From: an uncultured Lachnospiraceae bacterium
GTDB taxonomy: Bacteria; Bacillota; Clostridia; Lachnospirales; Lachnospiraceae
DNA length: 56,598 nt
Reading direction: 5' to 3'
Assembly (NCBI GenBank): GCA_902766735.1
Contig: CACXEU010000012.1
Location: 1 to 56,598, forward strand
The notes below the pieces were generated by a model that saw only the letters and a list, made by a program, of their open reading frames with translations, was not told the origin of the DNA and searched no databases. A program made the translations under genes and the position numbers. Below, piece by piece: positions 51,391-56,598 of this stretch. Position 1 is the first letter of the stretch. The number at the start of each line of letters is the position of its first letter.

Positions 51391-51541
51391 ATTTTTAACT
51401 ATTGAACACTTGTCATGTATTAGAAGTCATTTAAAAGCATGTTTAGATAATGATGAAATCTTTGCTGGGGATAAGAGTGACTATTATTATGCAAATGGAA
51501 TTATTAGGGTAGCGGAAAATATGTATAAAGATAATAGATAA
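51391..51541 (+). pseudogene. 3' fragment of an XRE regulator gene
   Basis: The frame LFLTIEHLSCIRSHLKACLD...IIRVAENMYKDNR ends at TAA 51,539-51,541 and aligns with the C-terminus of the XRE protein at 41,474-41,992 (LFNAFEHLSDIGAHLKGSMD...IVDFAEDMYKKNVKN). The 5' two thirds are gone. Confidence 0.8.
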
Positions 51542-51548
51542 ATTTAAT

Positions 51549-51850
51549 AAAATCAGACCGGCAAGTGATAAGTTAAGGTAATGGAGAGAAGGGTACAAGA
51601 AAAGGAGGAATGCTAATGAAATATTAGAAAAGAATTTTGGGTTTTTAAAAGGGGTAACATCAAACAATGGTGATACAGGTGACTTTGGTAAGAGTAATAA
51701 CAAATTATAAGATGAAAAAAACAAAAGCTTCTTACAAGATGGAGAATACATTAGTGGGAATAAGGTACGATATAACTTAAAAACATAAATCTTTTCAAAA
51801 GGATATAAGGATAAGAAAGCTAATTTAGAAGTGAAAAAAGCATCCTGGAA
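51549..51850 (+). repeat. Repeat cassette copy 3
   Basis: 51,570-51,705 is nearly identical to 48,030-48,155. It carries the degenerate ORF EKNFGFLKGVTSNNGDTGDF; further downstream the frame continues as remnants (GEYISGNKVRYNL...). No intact gene lies between 51,541 and 51,926. Confidence 0.75.
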
Positions 51851-51852
51851 AT

Positions 51853-51881
51853 TTGACAAGTGTTAATAAAAATGTTACAAT
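51853..51881 (+). promoter_or_regulatory. Promoter of the RHS gene
   Basis: TTGACA, 17 bp, TACAAT, ending 44 bp before the RHS start codon; GGAGG lies 8 nt before that ATG. Confidence 0.75.
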
Positions 51882-51925
51882 TTGGTCTGCTAAAAATTAC
51901 GAACATAAAAATGGAGGATTGAAGG

Positions 51926-54900
51926 ATGAATAACATTATTAGTAAGGCAGTGTCAATGACAATGGCTTTTAGTTTAGCTATAAGCGGAATTAATGTATCT
52001 GCAATTACCGTTAAGGCAGATAAGAAAAATGAAAATAAGGTGATATCAGGAGAGGGATATGAACAACCAGAAGTAGTAGAAGAAATTGTTCGAGAGAGAA
52101 CAAAAGATTCTATTACTTTTTTATTGTCTACAGGTATGAAGCAGACTACATACTATTCGGATGATATATATTTTGAAAATGAAAAGGGAGAGTTAAAGGA
52201 ATTTAATCCGGAACTTAGAAAAATAAGTAGTGAGGAGAAGAAAAATTTAGTTGAGTCAGTAGAGGTTAAGAAAAATGAGGTGGATAAATACAAATTTACC
52301 AATGACAGCGGTGATTCTAAGCAATTTATCCCAACAAAGGTTAATGAATCTACACCAATAGTAATGACCAAGGAGGATTATGCAATATCCTTTACTCCTA
52401 CAAATGGGGAAATTAGTTCAAATAATGAAGAAAACATTGATGTTTCTAATGAAGATATCACTGCATTATCAGGAAAAACTGATAAGGTACAATTAGAAGA
52501 GGAAAAAATTGAAAATATTTATAATGAAAAGGCAGAAGAAAAGAATATTGTAGCTAACTATTCAGATAAAGAAAAAAATATAGATTTATCTTACGAATCT
52601 TTAAATCGTGGAGTAAAAGAAACAATTATACTTCACGAAAAGCCTGATAGCAATGTATTTACATTTAAGATGACATTACAGGGAATGATTGCTAAAAAAG
52701 ATGAAATAGGAAATGGAATTACCATTTATTCAGAAGATGGAGAAGATATTCTTGGTGGAATTGATGCCCCGTTTATGAACGATGTTACAAATAATAATTA
52801 TTCTGAAAATTTAACGTATGAATTAGAAGAATTATTAGAAGAAAATAACAAAGATGTTCATAAGTATATGTTGAAGCTAAATGTTGATACTAAATATTTA
52901 GATGAAGCTAAGTATCCTGTAAGCATTGACCCAACAGTTTCGTGGAGTGGGACAACTACACTACCTGAAGCATATGTATTAAATAATGCATCAGGTACTA
53001 ACTACTTTAGCAGTGGAGTAAAGACATTTTCTGTCGGAAAGGGAACTCAGGGAGTATTTAGAACTTATTTTAGAGCATTAGATTTAGCTAAAACTGTAGA
53101 TAATAAATATATTGACAGTGCAACACTAACAATATATGAAAATGGATCCAGTGTAAGCGGAGCAAAAATATTGGTAAAACCAGCAAAAGATTCGTTCAAA
53201 TGTGGAAGTCTCACATGGAATAATCAACCAGGTGGTACAAGTGCAACCCTTGCTTCATTCAAATCATCAGGAAAGGTAGATGCCGTACATGAAATTAATT
53301 TAAAAACATGGGCACAAAATGTAGCTAAGGGTTCAGGTGATGGAAACAAAAACTATGGCTTAGAATTTAAGGCTGATGATGAGAGTGGATCATCGTATGT
53401 TAAGTTTTATGGTGCTAGAGCCTCAAAAAACATACCTAAATTAAAGGTGGTATATTATGATGCCCCAAGTACAGCTAGCAGTGTTAGCGCCACATGTGCC
53501 AATGATACCAGCAGAACCCAGTTGAAATCTGGAGAAAACTTAAATGTTTCATGGAAGGGTATATCAGCGCATGCATTAAGTTATATTCAGTATAGAATTG
53601 AAAATTCAGCAGGAAATGATGTAGTAAAATATTCAGAAAATACACATATAGGAACAACTGCGTCAGGAAATAAAAATATAAATGTATCTTCGCTTAGTGA
53701 AGGTACATATAAAGTTTATGTAAGAGGCGTGGATAAAGGAGGAATAAAGGGTACCGGAAAAGGTGCTTCTTTTGTAATAGACAAAACCAATCCAGTAATT
53801 AATACAGCTACAATAGATAGTAGCTCTGCAAGTAATTATAGCAGTGATTTGCCAGAAGTGAAATGGAAGGTGACAGATAAGAATTTTAAATCTGTTCAGT
53901 TTAGTCTTAACGAAGGAGTATACAAGTGGTTAAGTGATGATGCAGATAATAGTGGCAAAGATGATGAAGGTAAGAAAATTGATGGATTAATATCCGGCAA
54001 AGCTAATAGTATCAAAATAAGAGCTATAGATAAGGCAGGAAATACTAGCGTAGAGAAAAGCTTTACTTATTATTATGATAAAACAGATCCTACCATAACC
54101 GCATCTATTACACCAAATACTAATAAGGATAAGATGGACAATTACACTAATAGACCTAAATTGAAATATTCAATTACAGATAGTACATTGAAATCATATG
54201 AGGTTCTATTAAATAATAATAAAATTAATGTAAACTCTAATTCAGGTGAAATAGAGCTAGAAGGTGTAGAAGAGGGCGAAAATACTATCACTTTAACTGC
54301 TGTAGATAAAGCTGATAATGAGATAGATAAAGAAATAACTTATTATAGAGATACAGTAAAACCAGAAAAAGGTGAGGTTCGAGTAACTCCTAAGACAGGT
54401 TTTTTCAATTCTAGTAATAAGCTTCCAACTGTTAAGTGGAGTGGAATCAATGATGACAATTTATCAGAAGTTCAGATTAAAGTAGATGATGGAGAGTTTA
54501 AAACATTAGGATTTGAGTCTTCTGGGGAAGGTCTTCTTCCTAGTTCAGATTTTCCTGAGGATGGAAAGTATAACTTAACAATTAGAGGAATTGATAAGGC
54601 GGGAAATACTTCAGAGGAAATCAAGTATAGCTATTATTATGAAACTAAAGATTATGAATTAGAAGATTATACCCCGGCGAATGTTTATGCCATAGAGCAG
54701 TTAGGTGGAAATACTATACTCAGATTTTCTACTAAGAGTGGAAAATACAGGGACGATGTAAAATATCAGGTATACAGATCGGAAACACCAAACGTGGTTA
54801 TTAATGAAAGTACACTTGTAAAAGCATTTGAATCAAAGGGAACGATAAAAATATCAAATGATGAGGGAAAAACATATTATTATAAGCTAAGAACCGTAAA

Positions 54901-56598
54901 GAAAACAGGAGACAGTACACAGTACAGCGATTATTCTGAGGAAATCAGTTCTGCTACACGTTCTTCAGACGCAGCTGAATTACGAATGGGAGAAAACTCT
55001 TTCAATGAGTATATGTCTTTTGATACTCCTAATGGAACGGGAAAGGCAGAGTTATCCAGAGGAAACTTTATTTACTCGCAGCAGGATATATCCCTTCCGG
55101 CACCGCAGCTTCCTATCAATATAGATAGAACTTATAACTCTAAAAGCAGCGAAATATCGTCTATGGGTTATGGATGGAGACAGGCATACGATATGTATGT
55201 CTCAGAAGTAAACGATAAGGTTTATTATGTTGACGGAACGAACGCAATATATACATTTAACAAAAAAGATGACAAGTATATATGTAATGAAAACACGGAT
55301 ATTTCTCTGGAGATTGATGATGACAGATTAAATAGAAATATAGAAAAAGATAATAAGATTATAAAACAATTAGAACTTGATGTTTATTACAAAATAATAT
55401 CTAAAGATGGTGACGTCTATCGGTTCGATGATGGTGGGCGTCTGGTTTTGATGGAAGAAACCAACGGGACATTTGTCTATGTAGATTACAATAGCAAAAA
55501 TGGAAGAATAGACAGTGTAACCACCTCCAAAGGACAGGCGGCTAAATACTCATACAATGAAGAAGGATTCATCAGTAAGATCACTGCGGCTGCGGATCAT
55601 AAAAAGCCATACAGCTACGAATACCGGTATGATAACAGTAAATTAACAAAAGCTACATTTGTCGGAACGAATGGAGGTAAGATAGAATACAAATATCGTT
55701 ACAATAATGATAATAGACTTTCTGCTGTAATCGATGCTATGGACAATGAATATAGTATTGAATATAATGAGGAATATATTTCTAAATTTCATTATCCGAA
55801 TGGTGAATATACAACATTCAGTTTTACTAAAAATCAGAAACAATCCCAGCCAGTGACTAAAATAAAAGGTTACAGTCAGGGTAACGAAGTAAGAAGTGAA
55901 GAATATAACTTTACAATAGATGGCAGAATTACATATAAAAAAGATTCTTTAGGAAATACATCATCATACAGTTATGATAAAAATACGAAATCACTGTTGA
56001 CAGATACAACTGATAAAGAAAGTTATTATACACTTGAAAATGATACTGTGGTTCAAAAACAGATATCTAATAATGATAAAACAGAGTATGATTCTCATGG
56101 AAACATTATTAAATCAATAGATGCAGACGGAACAATTACCGAAAATACATACGATTACAGTTCTAACAGTATAGACGCAGTAAAAAACCAGCCGACAAAT
56201 ACCAGGGTTACAGACCCTAACGGAAATGTTACAGAAAATACAACTTACAAATATGATAAGTTTGGCAATATCACAGAAGAAACAGATTCTGTTAATAACA
56301 TAAAAACCGTATATACATACGGTGATGACGGAGAAGTATCAAGCAGTCAGGAATATGTTGGCAAGAACACAAACGATAAAGACTTTGAAGATACCGCTAT
56401 TCTTGCATCAGATGAAGATACTTCATATAATGAAGATGGAGATGAAGTTAATGAAGAATCCAGTGAAGGAACTGTCGAGGAGAAAACAGCAAGTATCTAT
56501 GATGATTACGGAAATGTAATCGTGGATATAAGTTCTAATGAAGAAATCAGTGAAGATTTAGTAGAGAATCTAAAGAAGAATAATAGCATTGACAACAT
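51926..56598 (+). CDS. Giant secreted RHS/YD-repeat protein with DNRLRE domain (3' end outside window)
   Basis: The frame is open from ATG 51,926 to the window end (over 1,550 codons). Order: signal peptide (ISKAVSMTMAFSLAISGINVSA); acidic region; DNRLRE domain ~335-512 (SIDPTVSWSGTTTLPEAYVL ... PKLKVVYYDAP); about four Ig-like repeats (DKTNPVI / DKTDPTI / DTVKPEKG, each closed by ID-AGNTS); then an RHS core from ~1045 (SRGNFIYSQQDISLPAPQLP, INIDRTYNS, GYGWRQAYD) with many YD repeats. Such wall-associated proteins usually carry a C-terminal toxin domain with an immunity gene after it; both would lie beyond the window. Confidence 0.88.
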   Translation, partial: MNNIISKAVSMTMAFSLAISGINVSAITVKADKKNENKVISGEGYEQPEVVEEIVRERTKDSITFLLSTGMKQTTYYSDDIYFENEKGELKEFNPELRKISSEEKKNLVESVEVKKNEVDKYKFTNDSGDSKQFIPTKVNESTPIVMTKEDYAISFTPTNGEISSNNEENIDVSNEDITALSGKTDKVQLEEEKIENIYNEKAEEKNIVANYSDKEKNIDLSYESLNRGVKETIILHEKPDSNVFTFKMTLQGMIAKKDEIGNGITIYSEDGEDILGGIDAPFMNDVTNNNYSENLTYELEELLEENNKDVHKYMLKLNVDTKYLDEAKYPVSIDPTVSWSGTTTLPEAYVLNNASGTNYFSSGVKTFSVGKGTQGVFRTYFRALDLAKTVDNKYIDSATLTIYENGSSVSGAKILVKPAKDSFKCGSLTWNNQPGGTSATLASFKSSGKVDAVHEINLKTWAQNVAKGSGDGNKNYGLEFKADDESGSSYVKFYGARASKNIPKLKVVYYDAPSTASSVSATCANDTSRTQLKSGENLNVSWKGISAHALSYIQYRIENSAGNDVVKYSENTHIGTTASGNKNINVSSLSEGTYKVYVRGVDKGGIKGTGKGASFVIDKTNPVINTATIDSSSASNYSSDLPEVKWKVTDKNFKSVQFSLNEGVYKWLSDDADNSGKDDEGKKIDGLISGKANSIKIRAIDKAGNTSVEKSFTYYYDKTDPTITASITPNTNKDKMDNYTNRPKLKYSITDSTLKSYEVLLNNNKINVNSNSGEIELEGVEEGENTITLTAVDKADNEIDKEITYYRDTVKPEKGEVRVTPKTGFFNSSNKLPTVKWSGINDDNLSEVQIKVDDGEFKTLGFESSGEGLLPSSDFPEDGKYNLTIRGIDKAGNTSEEIKYSYYYETKDYELEDYTPANVYAIEQLGGNTILRFSTKSGKYRDDVKYQVYRSETPNVVINESTLVKAFESKGTIKISNDEGKTYYYKLRTVKKTGDSTQYSDYSEEISSATRSSDAAELRMGENSFNEYMSFDTPNGTGKAELSRGNFIYSQQDISLPAPQLPINIDRTYNSKSSEISSMGYGWRQAYDMYVSEVNDKVYYVDGTNAIYTFNKKDDKYICNENTDISLEIDDDRLNRNIEKDNKIIKQLELDVYYKIISKDGDVYRFDDGGRLVLMEETNGTFVYVDYNSKNGRIDSVTTSKGQAAKYSYNEEGFISKITAAADHKKPYSYEYRYDNSKLTKATFVGTNGGKIEYKYRYNNDNRLSAVIDAMDNEYSIEYNEEYISKFHYPNGEYTTFSFTKNQKQSQPVTKIKGYSQGNEVRSEEYNFTIDGRITYKKDSLGNTSSYSYDKNTKSLLTDTTDKESYYTLENDTVVQKQISNNDKTEYDSHGNIIKSIDADGTITENTYDYSSNSIDAVKNQPTNTRVTDPNGNVTENTTYKYDKFGNITEETDSVNNIKTVYTYGDDGEVSSSQEYVGKNTNDKDFEDTAILASDEDTSYNEDGDEVNEESSEGTVEEKTASIYDDYGNVIVDISSNEEISEDLVENLKKNNSIDN

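Larger units (their letters stand above)
50901..56598. mobile_element. Decayed second Tn7-like element (element 2), right side outside window
   Basis: The left end starts TGTTTTTTTCCATTTTAAA at 50,901, with the same TGT-to-core distance as the ends of element 1. It is followed by a terminator hairpin, a tniQ 3' fragment and an XRE 3' fragment in the same order and orientation as in element 1. All other tns genes are missing. The far end and any target duplication are outside the window, so the true right border and whether the RHS gene is cargo are inferred. Confidence 0.75.

Noticed and set aside
51443..51859. 138-codon minus-strand ORF
   Set aside because: It runs opposite to the XRE remnant and repeat cassette, has no ribosome binding site, and similar minus-strand frames occur only because the plus-strand repeat is duplicated.

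Overview
The window looks like the chromosome of a strictly anaerobic, low-GC Clostridia, most probably a gut or rumen Lachnospiraceae. The pointers are an oxygen-sensitive class III ribonucleotide reductase (nrdD), a group-B-type [FeFe] hydrogenase, an aldo/keto reductase with a ferredoxin tail, secreted GH5 and SGNH hydrolases, an ECF S component, a small DUF6440 protein, and AGGAGG-type ribosome binding sites. No tRNA, rRNA or CRISPR array was seen.

Region 1 (1-34,506) is ordinary chromosome. It carries two secreted multidomain proteins that share a C-terminal module (1-1126 and 25,114-28,317), paired paralogues (two lipoproteins, two zinc phospholipase C-like proteins), and housekeeping and transport genes (mutY, RsmF-type methyltransferase, mntP, purC, LOG-family protein, nitrilase-family hydrolase, histidine phosphatase, mgtE, CDF exporter, MATE exporter, [FeFe] hydrogenase). 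Most units end in clear hairpin terminators. mgtE sits behind a structured leader (small ORF, long hairpin, terminator-like hairpin). nrdD has a promoter flanked by two NrdR-like boxes.

Region 2 (34,523-50,895) is a complete Tn7-like transposon starting 16 bp after the nrdD stop codon. The order is: nrdD-side end with two TnsB-type repeats, tniQ/tnsD, tnsC, tnsB, tnsA (all on the minus strand), a divergent XRE regulator, about 9 kb of AT-rich cargo, then the far end with three repeats in inverted orientation exactly 55 bp apart. Both termini begin with TGT at the same distance from the repeat core. The TniQ protein is unusually long (about 709 aa), with four zinc-ribbon-like units and two helicase-associated (HA) repeats after the TniQ domain. 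The layout suggests that the conserved 3' end of nrdD is the attachment site. Cargo includes an HsdR_N nuclease-like protein, a VbhA-like small protein, two metallophosphoesterases, a four-gene unit led by a metallo-beta-lactamase-fold protein, and secreted proteins that look like debris of RHS loci.

Region 3 (50,901-end) is a second, decayed relative of the same transposon. Its left end starts exactly 5 bp after the right end of the first. It keeps its own end repeats, a terminator hairpin, the last ~115 codons of a tniQ gene and the last ~50 codons of an XRE gene. The DNA between (rest of tniQ, tnsC, tnsB, tnsA) is deleted. A very large RHS/YD-repeat secreted protein follows and runs off the window. 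The nrdD 3' end therefore appears to have been used at least twice by related Tn7-like elements, building a tandem island. No nrdG (the NrdD activase) is visible downstream of nrdD in the window.
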